From: JAAYYY01 sp964602995
GTDB taxonomy: Bacteria; Chloroflexota; Anaerolineae; Promineifilales; Promineifilaceae
Assembly: GCA_964602995.1 (NCBI GenBank)
Contig: CAZRTM010000048.1
Coordinates: forward strand, 1 to 29,803
DNA: 29,803 nt
Direction of reading: 5' to 3'
Part shown: one piece after another, positions 15,563-23,093 of the stretch
Layout: each line of letters starts with the position of its first letter
Numbering within the stretch: position 1 is the first letter of the stretch
Program-made: the position numbers and the translations under genes
Notes under the pieces: model-generated
What the model was told of the DNA's origin: nothing
Database searches by the model: none
The model's input: the letters and a program-made list of their open reading frames with translations, nothing else

Positions 15563-16222
15563 CGGCGCTTCACCTGTCACATTCTCTTCTGAGACCCAGC
15601 CTTCACCACCGGCAGCGCGAATGCGATACCAGATCGTGTCACCCTGCTGTGCCGAGTCGAGGACGGTTACTGCCGCGCCGCGCTCCTGACCGGCCACAAT
15701 ACGGCCGCCTGGCTGGTCGAGCAGGTTGATAAGGAAACCAACGCCGGTGAGATAGACGGTGTCATTGGGTTGGAACTCAGCGCCGCCAACGCTCTCGCCC
15801 TCTGCGGCATCTTCACTGTCACCCTCGACTGTCTCCCCTTCAATCGGCTCCAGATTCTCGCCACGCACCCAGCCGCCAGAACCTGACGATGAAATGCGAT
15901 ACCAGATCTCGCCATCTTCGGCCTCGCCAACTTGCTCAATGGTGACCGTGGCGCCACGCGCCTGGCCACCGGCGATGCGTCCTGCAGGGCGGTCGAGGAG
16001 GTTGATCAGAAACCCTTCACCCACCAGCGTTGCGCGCTCCCCGATGGCGAAATCGCCTTCTATGTCGCTGTCACCATCCGTGACCAAGGGGTTACGCGCT
16101 CGTTCAGTTGCTTCTTCTGGTGTTAACACTTCCCCGGCCTGCGCACAGGCCAACCCCGCCGCCAGCAGCAGGCTAATAAACCACAGTAGGCTGCGCTGTC
16201 CTTTTCTTTGACTAGCTCTCAT
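15560..16222 (-). CDS. Secreted protein with two near-identical SH3b domains
   Basis: The 220-residue product has a signal peptide ending in AAGLAC, a plausible but atypical lipobox (Gly at -3). Two bacterial SH3-type domains follow at about 62-125 and 150-218. Both contain GFLINLLD, a Gly-rich turn, IWYRI and GW(V)xxEN(L/V), and they are so alike that a recent internal duplication is likely. An acidic linker (EGDSEDAAEGESVGG) joins them. Bacterial SH3b modules often bind cell-wall peptides, so a wall-binding extracellular role is inferred; no enzyme domain is present. GGAAGAGG directly precedes ATG 16222. The promoter would lie in the repeat/gap region. The stop codon lies at the edge of the AATCAGT repeat block. 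Confidence 0.85.
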   Translation of the reverse strand: MRASQRKGQRSLLWFISLLLAAGLACAQAGEVLTPEEATERARNPLVTDGDSDIEGDFAIGERATLVGEGFLINLLDRPAGRIAGGQARGATVTIEQVGEAEDGEIWYRISSSGSGGWVRGENLEPIEGETVEGDSEDAAEGESVGGAEFQPNDTVYLTGVGFLINLLDQPGGRIVAGQERGAAVTVLDSAQQGDTIWYRIRAAGGEGWVSEENVTGEAP

Positions 16223-16247
16223 CCTCTTCCCCTGGTTCGCTTCGTCG

Positions 16248-16457
16248 AATTAATGTTTGCCACGTAGGTAACTAATGTTTGCCACGCAGGCAACTAATGT
16301 TTGCCACGCAGGCNNNNNNNNNNNNNNNNNNNNNNNNNNNNNNNNNNNNNNNNNNNNNNNNNNNNNNNNNNNNNNNNNNNNNNNNNNNNNNNNNNNNNNN
16401 NNNNNNNNNNNNNAACTAATGTTTGCCACGCAGGCAACTAATGTTTGCCACGCAGGC
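16248..16457. repeat. 22-bp tandem repeat interrupted by the assembly gap
   Basis: Three units precede the gap (16248-16269, slightly diverged; 16270-16291; 16292-16313) and two follow it (16414-16435, 16436-16457). The unknown stretch therefore probably contains more copies. Each junction contains TTGCC-ACGCA-GGCAA, a 5-bp stem with a 5-nt loop; in the diverged unit the stem keeps a G-T wobble. The last unit overlaps the final codons and stop of oppC, so the repeat probably arose from that gene end. There are no spacers, so it is not CRISPR. Confidence 0.9.
16314..16413. other. Assembly gap (100 N)
   Basis: Exactly 100 unknown bases, a placeholder length. It lies exactly at 22-bp unit boundaries, so it probably reflects an unresolved repeat tract. 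Confidence 0.95.
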
Positions 16458-17475
16458 GCGGGTCAAAGGCGTCCCGCAAACCATCACCCATGAAGTTGAA
16501 AGCCAACGTTAGAAACGCCAGCGCTGCCCCGGGCACCAGCACCAGATGCGGTTTGGAGCGAATACCCGAAAAGCCCTCATTGATCATAGCCCCCCAGCTT
16601 GGTGTTGGCGGATCAACGCCAAGGCCAATGAAGCTGAGAGTCGCCTCCAGGAAAATGTAACCTGGGAGGGCCAGACTTTCGGCAATCAGCAACGGCCCAA
16701 TGATGTTAGGCATCAGGTGCTTGAAGATGATCTGCCCGTCGGTTGCCCCTAATGCCTGGGCAGCCTCGACAAACTCCTTTTCCTTATAAGAAAGCACCTG
16801 TCCACGAGCCAGACGCGCCATGCCGATCCAGTTGAGGGCGCCGATGGCGATGAAGAGGAACAACAGGCCACCCGTTGTCTGGTTGGCAGAGACCAGGAAC
16901 CCGGCCAGACCCGTTGTGTCGCCACGCCTTGCCAGCGCCTTAAAGTAAACCGTCATAATAATAATAATCGGCAACAGCGGAATTGCATAGAGGAAGTCGA
17001 CAATGCGCATCATAATGTCGTCGACCCTGCCACCGGCATAGCCTGAAACGGTTCCGTATAGGAAACCAATAATGAGGCTCACGGTCGAGGCCACCAGGGC
17101 TACTGCCAGCGACACCCGTGTTCCGTAAATCACGCGACTAAAAAGGTCACGACCCAGCGCGTCAGAGCCGGTCAAAAATAGCGTGCAGCCCCACTCGATG
17201 AATGTGCCTGACCAATGGCAGGCGGGCAGACGGTTCGTCGTGACGATATAACCGGTCATAGGATCCTGGCGTGTGTAGGCCAGATTCTGCGTGGCATAAT
17301 GATAGGGGGTGATGAATGGAGCAAAAATCGCCATCAGGACAACGGCAACGACGAAAACCATACCTGCCACGGCAATTTTGTTGCGGCGGAATTCGCGCCA
17401 CGCATCCTGCATGGGGCTGCGCCCTTCGCGCATCTCCATATCTACTGATTGCTCTACTGGAATTTCTGCAACCAT
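16438..17475 (-). CDS. oppC: Oligopeptide ABC importer permease, OppC/DppC family
   Basis: This 345-residue inner-membrane permease forms the translocation channel with OppB. It has a cytoplasmic N-terminus, a first helix at about 35-57, an extracellular insert with two Cys (CHW...WGC), then TGSDALGRDLFSRVIYG, the family hallmark before the core helices. The ATPase-docking EAA loop is intact (EAAQALGATDGQIIFKH). The C-terminus DAFDPRLRGKH is the usual DppC ending. GGGAG lies nine bases before ATG 17475. It lies 84 bp after oppB in the operon. Its last six codons and stop are part of a 22-bp tandem repeat that continues downstream. Opp rather than Dpp is chosen because of the large insert and binding-protein type; the substrate is not proven. 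Confidence 0.94.
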   Translation of the reverse strand: MVAEIPVEQSVDMEMREGRSPMQDAWREFRRNKIAVAGMVFVVAVVLMAIFAPFITPYHYATQNLAYTRQDPMTGYIVTTNRLPACHWSGTFIEWGCTLFLTGSDALGRDLFSRVIYGTRVSLAVALVASTVSLIIGFLYGTVSGYAGGRVDDIMMRIVDFLYAIPLLPIIIIMTVYFKALARRGDTTGLAGFLVSANQTTGGLLFLFIAIGALNWIGMARLARGQVLSYKEKEFVEAAQALGATDGQIIFKHLMPNIIGPLLIAESLALPGYIFLEATLSFIGLGVDPPTPSWGAMINEGFSGIRSKPHLVLVPGAALAFLTLAFNFMGDGLRDAFDPRLRGKH

Positions 17476-17559
17476 GATTTAATCTCCCGATTGTGGCCGC
17501 GCTCATGTGGATGCGCTCGTGCAGGCGCAGACACACAAAAGTATGGATAGTCCCTCGCC

Positions 17560-18537
17560 CTAATCGTAGCGAATACGCGGATCGAGCCAGGCGTACATAA
17601 TATCAACCAGCAAATTGCCCAGGATCAGCAAGACGCCATAAATCAACGTCAGGCTGGTCAGCAAGAAATATTCCCGTTGGCCCACACTGCCCACAAAACG
17701 GCGCCCCATGCCATTCAGAGCAAAAATCTGCTCCACCACCAGACTGCCGGTAACGGCGCCCGCCATCAAAGGACCCAGCAGGGTGACAACCGGAATGAGG
17801 GAATTCTTCAGAGCGTGGACAACAACAACGGCACGCTCCCGAAGCCCTTTCGCGCGTGCGGTGCGAATGTAATCCTGATCCAGAACGTCCAGCAGACCAG
17901 CGCGAGTCAGGCGGGCAATAAGCGCCGCCATACCTGTGCCCAGTGCAAAAACCGGCATAATAGCATGATGCCAGAATCTGACTGAGAACGGTTCGCGTGG
18001 GAATAATCCCAGCAGGAAAGGTGGATCGGCGCCCCAAAAAGCCACTGGGAACCACTTTAGCTCGACCGCAAAAATGACGATCAGAAGCGGCCCGAGTACA
18101 AGGTTGGGAATTGATACGCCTAGCACCGCCAGAAACGTTGCGCTGTAATCGACAACAGAATTATGCCTCAGCGCAGCAATGACCCCAGCGGGGATGCCAA
18201 TGGCAAATCCCAGGATCATGGACAGGGTGCCCAACTGGAAGGAAACGGGAAAAGTCTGGGCTACGACATCATTCACTGTCTGGCTGCGCTCGCGTAGCAT
18301 GGGACCCAGATCGCCCTGTAGCAAGTTGAAGAAGTAGCGACCAAATTGCACGTAAAGCGGATCGTCCAGCCCATAGCGGCGTTCCAATAGCAGGCGGATG
18401 TGTTCAGGCATGGCGCGCTGCCCAACCGAATCGAACGGCCCGCCTGGCATGGCCTGCACCAGCAGGAAAGTAGCCAGCACCATGAAGAAAATGACCGGAA
18501 TGGAGACTAAAAGGCGGCGAATGATATAAGTCGTCAT
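17560..18537 (-). CDS. oppB: Oligopeptide ABC importer permease, OppB/DppB family
   Basis: The 325-residue partner of OppC starts with MTTYIIRRLLVSIPVIF, the classic DppB opening: a first helix, then QAMPGGPFD. About six helices follow. The EAA loop is intact (RTARAKGLRERAVVVVHALK), as is the C-terminal signature LVVEQIFALNGMGRRFVG. ATG 18537 is chosen because GGGAGG lies six bases upstream; a reading from 18603 would run back through the intercistronic hairpin. It lies 93 bp after binding protein 1 and 84 bp before oppC on the same strand. Confidence 0.95.
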   Translation of the reverse strand: MTTYIIRRLLVSIPVIFFMVLATFLLVQAMPGGPFDSVGQRAMPEHIRLLLERRYGLDDPLYVQFGRYFFNLLQGDLGPMLRERSQTVNDVVAQTFPVSFQLGTLSMILGFAIGIPAGVIAALRHNSVVDYSATFLAVLGVSIPNLVLGPLLIVIFAVELKWFPVAFWGADPPFLLGLFPREPFSVRFWHHAIMPVFALGTGMAALIARLTRAGLLDVLDQDYIRTARAKGLRERAVVVVHALKNSLIPVVTLLGPLMAGAVTGSLVVEQIFALNGMGRRFVGSVGQREYFLLTSLTLIYGVLLILGNLLVDIMYAWLDPRIRYD

Positions 18538-18568
18538 AATTGCCTCCCATCGAAGGCTTGTGACTACC

Positions 18569-18597
18569 GGGGGAGTGGTCACATGGACCACTCCCCC
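18569..18597 (-). other. Strong intercistronic hairpin between binding protein and oppB
   Basis: GGGGGAGTGGTC (18569-18580) and GACCACTCCCCC (18586-18597) form a perfect 12-bp GC-rich stem with a 5-nt loop. No T-tract follows on the minus strand, so it is not an intrinsic terminator. In other importer operons such stems block 3' exonucleases and let the receptor gene be expressed above the permeases; the same role is inferred here. Confidence 0.7.
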
Positions 18598-18630
18598 AGC
18601 CAAACTACTGTCTACTGAAAGGTCAGCGGG

Positions 18631-20514
18631 CTAGTTCTGCGCAGCCTGCTTGGCCTCCTGGTCGATGGTCCAATTGTACCACTGATTACCACCGAAGAGG
18701 GAGATGTCACCGGTTAGCCACTGATGGCGAGCCGTGTAGGCAATACGTACCCACAGAGGCGCGATCGGCATTTCACCCTCAGGTCCGAAGAAGTTCTCTT
18801 CGATCTGGTTGTAAAGCTCAATGCGGCGTTCAGGATCCGCTTCCTCGCGAGCCTCGACGATCAGATCGTCGGTCTCGGTGCAGGGACGCTTGGTATCCAG
18901 AGGATTGCCACACCAGAGCACGTCGTTGACCCAGTTGTTCTCGTCAGCGTAGTCCGGACCCCAGCCCAGCGTCCACATGTGGGGCGCTTCCTCGTCGGGC
19001 GTGTCGGCGCTGGTGGTGGCCAACAGCTCGGCGAAGGTCTGCTGTTCGATCTGGATGACGTCGGGAGGACAACCAAGGTTCTCTTCCCACTGGCCTTGAG
19101 CGTACTCAATCCAGTTCAGGGTCGCCTCGCCGGTGTAACCGAGGAGGGTAACCTGCGGGAAACCTTCACAGTCGGGGAAGCCGGCGGCAGCGAGCTGCTC
19201 ACGAGCGTACTCAGGATCGAAGCCAACACCAACCTCGTCGATCGGCGGGGCGCCAAAGATGCCCGGAGGTGCAAAGTGGATCATCGGCAGACCCTGACCC
19301 TGCTGGACTTCTTGTACGAAAGTCTCGCGGTCGAAGGCAGCGCTGAACGCACGACGGACCTCAGCCTGGTCAAACGGTGGTTTGGTGTGGCGGAAACCGA
19401 AGTAGAAGACGGCCAGATCAGGGATCTGCAGCGTCTCATCCGGGAACTGCTCCAGGTGGGACTGCAGCTCGGGCTGCGGGATAGCAGACGAGTCAACCTC
19501 GTTGTTCAGCCACAGCGCATAGCCTGTGCTTACGTCGGGAACGACGTTGGTTACGATACGCTCGATGTTACCTTCGCCAGCCAGATCCTCAGGTACCAGA
19601 GGATTGCGGACGATGGTGCGGCGCACGCCGTGGACCCACTCGTTGAGCACGTAACGGCCGTTGGTAACGATGTTGCCGGCCTCAACCCAGTTCTCGCCAA
19701 GGTCAGCAATAACCCACTCGGGGGTTGCTGTCATGATCCACATGGGGGTCATGGACAGGAAGTAACCGGCGGGGAACTCAAGGTTGATGACCAGAGTCGA
19801 CGGGTCAGGAGCGCTGACGCCAATGGCATCGAAGGCTTCTGGCGGAACGTTGGCCGGATCCTCGGCGTTGATGACGTCAGAGCAACCAACGATCAGCGGA
19901 GCAATCACGCCGCCGTAGTAGGAACCGAGACTGGGATCACAGGCGCGCTTGATGGCGTAGACAAAATCATCAGCCGTCAAGAAAGCCGGCTCCTCGCCAG
20001 TGACCTCGCCGTTCTCATCGACGACCGGGCGGTTTACCTGTGTCGTCTCACCAGTTACGGGGTTGTGATAGACCCAGGGGATATCATTGCGGATGGTGAA
20101 GGTGTAGGTCAACCCGTCTTCACTGACTTCCCACTCGGTGGCGCCCTCGGGAACGATCTCGGACGTTACCGCATCGTAGTTGGTCAGGTGTATGAACAGG
20201 TTCTCGATGTAGTTGACCGACGTCACGTCCGTCGCTTCCTGAGGATCGAGAGCAGGAATGTCACTGGTGTCGTAGGTGGACATCGTGACTGCCTCGCCCT
20301 CTACTTCCCCTTCACTGACTTCAGGGGTCACCTGTTCAGTGACGATGCGCGTGACCTCGATGGTCTCTCCTTCTTCAACCACGGTTTCGGTGACAACACG
20401 CGTCACTTCTTCTTGCACTACCCGGGTAACCTCGACAGTTTCTGGCTGACAGGCAACCAATAGACCCAGGAGTACAAACAAGGCCACTAATAGGCCTGAT
20501 TTTTTGCTCAACAT
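18631..20514 (-). CDS. Oligopeptide-binding lipoprotein 1 (SBP family 5)
   Basis: This 627-residue extracytoplasmic receptor captures peptide ligands and delivers them to OppBC. The signal peptide ends in a lipobox LLVAC (Cys22). A linker of about 50 residues follows with three VTRVV/VTRIV-type repeats rich in Glu and Thr. The family-5 body then follows, with typical stretches such as LDPQEATD, WEVSEDGLTYTFTIR and RRAFSAAFDRETF. It ends at EAKQAAQN. GGAGGAG lies nine or so bases before ATG 20514. It is clearly paralogous to the protein at 23094-24986, including the linker and most of the body, so the pair arose by duplication. It lies 127 bp after oppF and before the hairpin-oppB-oppC part of the operon. 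Confidence 0.95.
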   Translation of the reverse strand: MLSKKSGLLVALFVLLGLLVACQPETVEVTRVVQEEVTRVVTETVVEEGETIEVTRIVTEQVTPEVSEGEVEGEAVTMSTYDTSDIPALDPQEATDVTSVNYIENLFIHLTNYDAVTSEIVPEGATEWEVSEDGLTYTFTIRNDIPWVYHNPVTGETTQVNRPVVDENGEVTGEEPAFLTADDFVYAIKRACDPSLGSYYGGVIAPLIVGCSDVINAEDPANVPPEAFDAIGVSAPDPSTLVINLEFPAGYFLSMTPMWIMTATPEWVIADLGENWVEAGNIVTNGRYVLNEWVHGVRRTIVRNPLVPEDLAGEGNIERIVTNVVPDVSTGYALWLNNEVDSSAIPQPELQSHLEQFPDETLQIPDLAVFYFGFRHTKPPFDQAEVRRAFSAAFDRETFVQEVQQGQGLPMIHFAPPGIFGAPPIDEVGVGFDPEYAREQLAAAGFPDCEGFPQVTLLGYTGEATLNWIEYAQGQWEENLGCPPDVIQIEQQTFAELLATTSADTPDEEAPHMWTLGWGPDYADENNWVNDVLWCGNPLDTKRPCTETDDLIVEAREEADPERRIELYNQIEENFFGPEGEMPIAPLWVRIAYTARHQWLTGDISLFGGNQWYNWTIDQEAKQAAQN

Positions 20515-20529
20515 GGCAAAATCTCCTCC

Positions 20530-20577
20530 GTTTCAGTGTGAAACTTGCTAAGAACATATCCTAGACATTCGTTCTTA
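20530..20577 (-). promoter_or_regulatory. Inverted repeats in the leader of binding protein 1
   Basis: GTTTCA (20530-20535) and TGAAAC (20539-20544) form a dyad around GTG, and TAAGAAC (20549-20555) with GTTCTTA (20571-20577) form a second around 15 bases. They lie between oppF and binding protein 1 and could be operators or leader hairpins. No convincing promoter hexamers are seen. Confidence 0.4.
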
Positions 20578-20580
20578 CTG

Positions 20581-20610
20581 CTATCTTCTCCTCGCTCGCA
20601 TCACCTCCTT
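20581..20610 (-). other. Full-length Shine-Dalgarno with a 6-codon mini-ORF
   Basis: On the minus strand AAGGAGGTGAT (20610-20600) matches the whole 16S anti-SD end, 11 of 11. It overlaps an ATG (20601) that opens the ORF Met-Arg-Ala-Arg-Arg-Arg-stop, with AGG AGA AGA arginine codons, ending at 20581. The SD-to-ATG distance is too short for normal initiation. It may be a ribosome standby or stalling site, or chance. Confidence 0.3.
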
Positions 20611-20641
20611 AAAAGTAATCTATCCGGGAACCTTTACTGAT

Positions 20642-21649
20642 TTACATAAACTTCTCAGCATGATGGCAGGCCACCCAGTGTGGTGTGTCATCAGTGCCCA
20701 GATCACGAAATTCGGGGTCTACTTCCCTGCAAATTTCTGTCGCGTAGGGGCAGCGGGGGTGGAAGCGGCACGCCTGAGGCGGATTAGCAGGGCTGGGAAC
20801 GTCACCCTTAAGGATAATCCGCTGGCGTTTGGTCTCTTTCTCAGGGTCAGGAATGGGAATGGCAGAAAGCAACGCCTGAGTATAGGGATGCAATGGCTGT
20901 TCGTATATGTCATCGCGGTCACTCAGCTCCACAATCCGGCCCAGATACATCACGGCCACGCGGTCGCTGATATAACGCACCATGGACAGATCGTGTGCGA
21001 TGAACAGGTAAGTCAGGCCCAGTTCATCTTTAAGATCGTCAAGCAAGTTGACCACCTGCGCCTGAATTGACACATCCAGTGCTGAGATTGGCTCATCAGC
21101 CACGATGAATGATGGGTTGCTGGCCAGCGCGCGAGCAACGCCGATGCGCTGCCGCTGGCCGCCAGAAAATTCATGAGGATAACGATTGACAAAATAAGGG
21201 TTGAGGCCAACCAGGCGCAACAGCTCCTGCACGCGCTCCTTGCGGCTCTGCTTGTTGCCGATGTTGTGGATCTCTAACGATTCGGCCACAATGCTGCCCA
21301 CCGTGAGGCGCGGGTTGAGCGAAGCGTAAGGATCCTGGAAGATCATCTGCATGTCACGGCGTGTGCGCCGCAACTCATCCTTATCAAGCTCTGTCAGTAC
21401 CTTATCCTGAAAAACCACTTCCCCGCTAGTTGGCTCTAAAAGCTGCAAAATCGTGCGGCCCGTCGTCGACTTACCACAACCACTTTCCCCTACTAGCCCC
21501 AGCGTCTCCCCTTTGTAAATGTCAAACGTCACTCCATCTACAGCCTGCACTGCGCCAACTTGCCGGCGCAGAACACCACGATAGATAGGAAAGTGCTTCT
21601 TCAGATCTCGAACTTCGACTAAAACCTCTTTCCCGTTCACGCTGCTCAT
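20642..21649 (-). CDS. oppF: Oligopeptide ABC importer ATPase, OppF/DppF
   Basis: This 335-residue cytoplasmic ATPase powers peptide import with OppD. Walker A is GESGCGKS (54-61), the Q-loop is in MIFQDPYASLNPR, the signature is FSGGQRQR and Walker B is VADEPISALD. The C-terminal oligopeptide domain has four cysteines spaced C-x5-C-x6-C-x20-C (starting CRFHPRC), which in this family can hold an iron-sulfur cluster. ATG 21649 is chosen because it overlaps the oppD stop codon (ATGA) and has GGAG about eight bases upstream. The overlap implies translational coupling with oppD. Confidence 0.96.
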   Translation of the reverse strand: MSSVNGKEVLVEVRDLKKHFPIYRGVLRRQVGAVQAVDGVTFDIYKGETLGLVGESGCGKSTTGRTILQLLEPTSGEVVFQDKVLTELDKDELRRTRRDMQMIFQDPYASLNPRLTVGSIVAESLEIHNIGNKQSRKERVQELLRLVGLNPYFVNRYPHEFSGGQRQRIGVARALASNPSFIVADEPISALDVSIQAQVVNLLDDLKDELGLTYLFIAHDLSMVRYISDRVAVMYLGRIVELSDRDDIYEQPLHPYTQALLSAIPIPDPEKETKRQRIILKGDVPSPANPPQACRFHPRCPYATEICREVDPEFRDLGTDDTPHWVACHHAEKFM

Positions 21650-22653
21650 ACCGTTACTCCAAAGCGCGACTCTTCTTCCATGACCGTTTCCCAACGCCAG
21701 CAGGCGGACATCTGGTCACGCCCTGTGGGGAATAGCGGGGGATTCTCTTCCCAGCATTTATCGATGACATAGGGGCAACGCGGAGCAAAGGGACAATGGT
21801 TGAATTCTTGTCTTAAGTCTGGCGGCAATCCCTTGATGGAAGCCAGCCGCTGCCGGTTGCCCTGGTCAACCTTAGGGATTGACTGCAACAAGCCCAGCGT
21901 GTAGGGATGAGCCGGTCGTTTATAGATGTCCCAAACTGAGCCTTTCTCGACGATGAAGCCGGCGTACATCACCGCCAGTTGCTCGACCATGCCGGCCACA
22001 ACACCGAGATCGTGCGTAATCCAGACAATGGCCATGCCCAGCTTATCCTGCAACTGCCGCACAAGCTCCACAATCTGTGCCTGAATCGTCACATCCAGAG
22101 CCGTGGTAGGCTCGTCGGCAATCAAGAGCGCCGGATTGGTCGAAAGCGCCATGGCGATCATGATACGCTGGCGCTGACCACCGGAGAATTGGTGCGGGTA
22201 ATCAGAGAGGCGGTCATCGGCATTGGGGATACCCACCAGATTGAGCATTTCAATGGCGCGCTCCCGCGCCTGTGCCTCGCTCATGCCCAGGTGCAACTTT
22301 AGACCCTCCGTCATTTGCCGTCCGATGGTTAGCACTGGATTTAGCGACGTCATCGGATCCTGGAAGATCATGGCAACTTCGCGCCCGCGCACGGAGCGTA
22401 GCTCGCTCTGCGAAAGCTTCAACAGGTCCCGGCCGTTAAACAGCACTTCGCCCCCCTCCACACGCCCAGGTGGAGAAGGAATTAGACCCATAATTGACAT
22501 GACACTGACTGATTTACCTGAACCACTCTCCCCTACAATTGCCAGGGATTCTCCTTCACCTAGTGAATAGGAGATTCCATTGACGGCGTGAACGACTCCC
22601 TGCTCAGTATAGAAACGTGTGACCAGGTTTCGTACTTCTAGTAAAGGCGCCAT
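21646..22653 (-). CDS. oppD: Oligopeptide ABC importer ATPase, OppD/DppD
   Basis: This 335-residue ATPase has Walker A GESGSGKS (41-48), MIFQDPMTSLNPV with the Q-loop, signature FSGGQRQR and Walker B IADEPTTALD, followed by the switch His in ITHDLGVV. The C-terminal domain has the C-x5-C-x6-C-x17-C pattern (starting CPFAPRC) also seen in OppF. AAGGA precedes ATG 22653. It lies 440 bp downstream of binding protein 2, behind a terminator and with its own candidate promoters, and overlaps oppF by four bases. Confidence 0.96.
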   Translation of the reverse strand: MAPLLEVRNLVTRFYTEQGVVHAVNGISYSLGEGESLAIVGESGSGKSVSVMSIMGLIPSPPGRVEGGEVLFNGRDLLKLSQSELRSVRGREVAMIFQDPMTSLNPVLTIGRQMTEGLKLHLGMSEAQARERAIEMLNLVGIPNADDRLSDYPHQFSGGQRQRIMIAMALSTNPALLIADEPTTALDVTIQAQIVELVRQLQDKLGMAIVWITHDLGVVAGMVEQLAVMYAGFIVEKGSVWDIYKRPAHPYTLGLLQSIPKVDQGNRQRLASIKGLPPDLRQEFNHCPFAPRCPYVIDKCWEENPPLFPTGRDQMSACWRWETVMEEESRFGVTV

Positions 22654-22751
22654 AAATTATCCTTCGTCAATGACCTGAAAACCGTCCGGTGCAGTGCCTT
22701 TTCCGAATCCTGGTTCCCCCAACGGGCATATGCACCACTGACAATAGAACC

Positions 22752-22780
22752 ATTCTATTATAAACCTATTAAAATGGCAA
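22752..22780 (-). promoter_or_regulatory. Proximal promoter of oppDF
   Basis: On the minus strand TTGCCA (22780-22775) and TAGAAT (22757-22752) are 17 bp apart, and a TATAAT overlaps at 22762-22757. The leader to oppD is about 90 nt. The 11-bp repeats at 22785-22806 lie just upstream of the -35 box, a typical activator position. Confidence 0.5.
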
Positions 22781-22784
22781 CAGG

Positions 22785-22806
22785 GTGACATATAAGTGTC
22801 AAAAGG
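22785..22806. promoter_or_regulatory. Two 11-bp direct repeats upstream of oppD
   Basis: GTGACATATAA (22785-22795) is followed directly by GTGTCAAAAGG (22796-22806), with weaker units on both sides (ATGGCAACAGG at 22774, GAAACAATTCG at 22807). The pair matches 13-14 of 17 positions of the array at 25040-25056, pointing to one regulator for both. Confidence 0.5.
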
Positions 22807-22923
22807 GAAACAATTCGGAACAGCCAACCGGAGCATTACACAAAAGAATTGGAATTGCTGACTTTATAGCGATATTTCAGTGACTCACCCAACGATGAGC
22901 AGCATTCCAATTAATAACAGCGC

Positions 22924-22951
22924 ATTATAACGCGCTCACTGAGGAGCGCAA
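22924..22951 (-). promoter_or_regulatory. Distal promoter of oppDF
   Basis: On the minus strand TTGCGC (22951-22946) and a consensus TATAAT (22929-22924) are 16 bp apart. The transcript would have a leader of about 260 nt containing a long-range pairing of ATTGGAAT/TTCCAAT segments. It overlaps a GCGCTC/GAGCGC stem. Confidence 0.45.
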
Positions 22952-23025
22952 AAACAGTTCTGGAGGAAAGTTCCTGTTACGCCACTCCTGCCCAGTTGCC
23001 ACCGCCAACAGCCGCTCGGCAACAG

Positions 23026-23061
23026 AAAAAGAGAGCGGGCGTTGCCACTGCACCCGCTCTC
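23026..23061 (-). terminator. Intrinsic terminator after binding protein 2
   Basis: GAGAGCGGG (23031-23039) and CCCGCTCTC (23053-23061) form a 9-bp GC-rich stem. On the minus strand it is followed by TTTTTCTG (23030 downward). It lies 33 bases past the binding protein 2 stop and separates it from oppD, so the receptor is probably made as its own transcript with limited read-through. Confidence 0.8.
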
Positions 23062-23093
23062 ACGGAGGAATTTGCCACAGAGCCTAAAACGGT

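Noticed and set aside
16248..16457. CRISPR array
   Set aside because: Units follow each other without spacers, and the unit is derived from the oppC end.
16275..16493. Reading frame across the first N gap
   Set aside because: It is built from the 22-bp repeat and unknown bases.
18724..20463. Long plus-strand reading frame (579 codons) opposite binding protein 1
   Set aside because: It is an antisense shadow of a clear SBP family-5 gene; no ribosome site and no recognisable protein.
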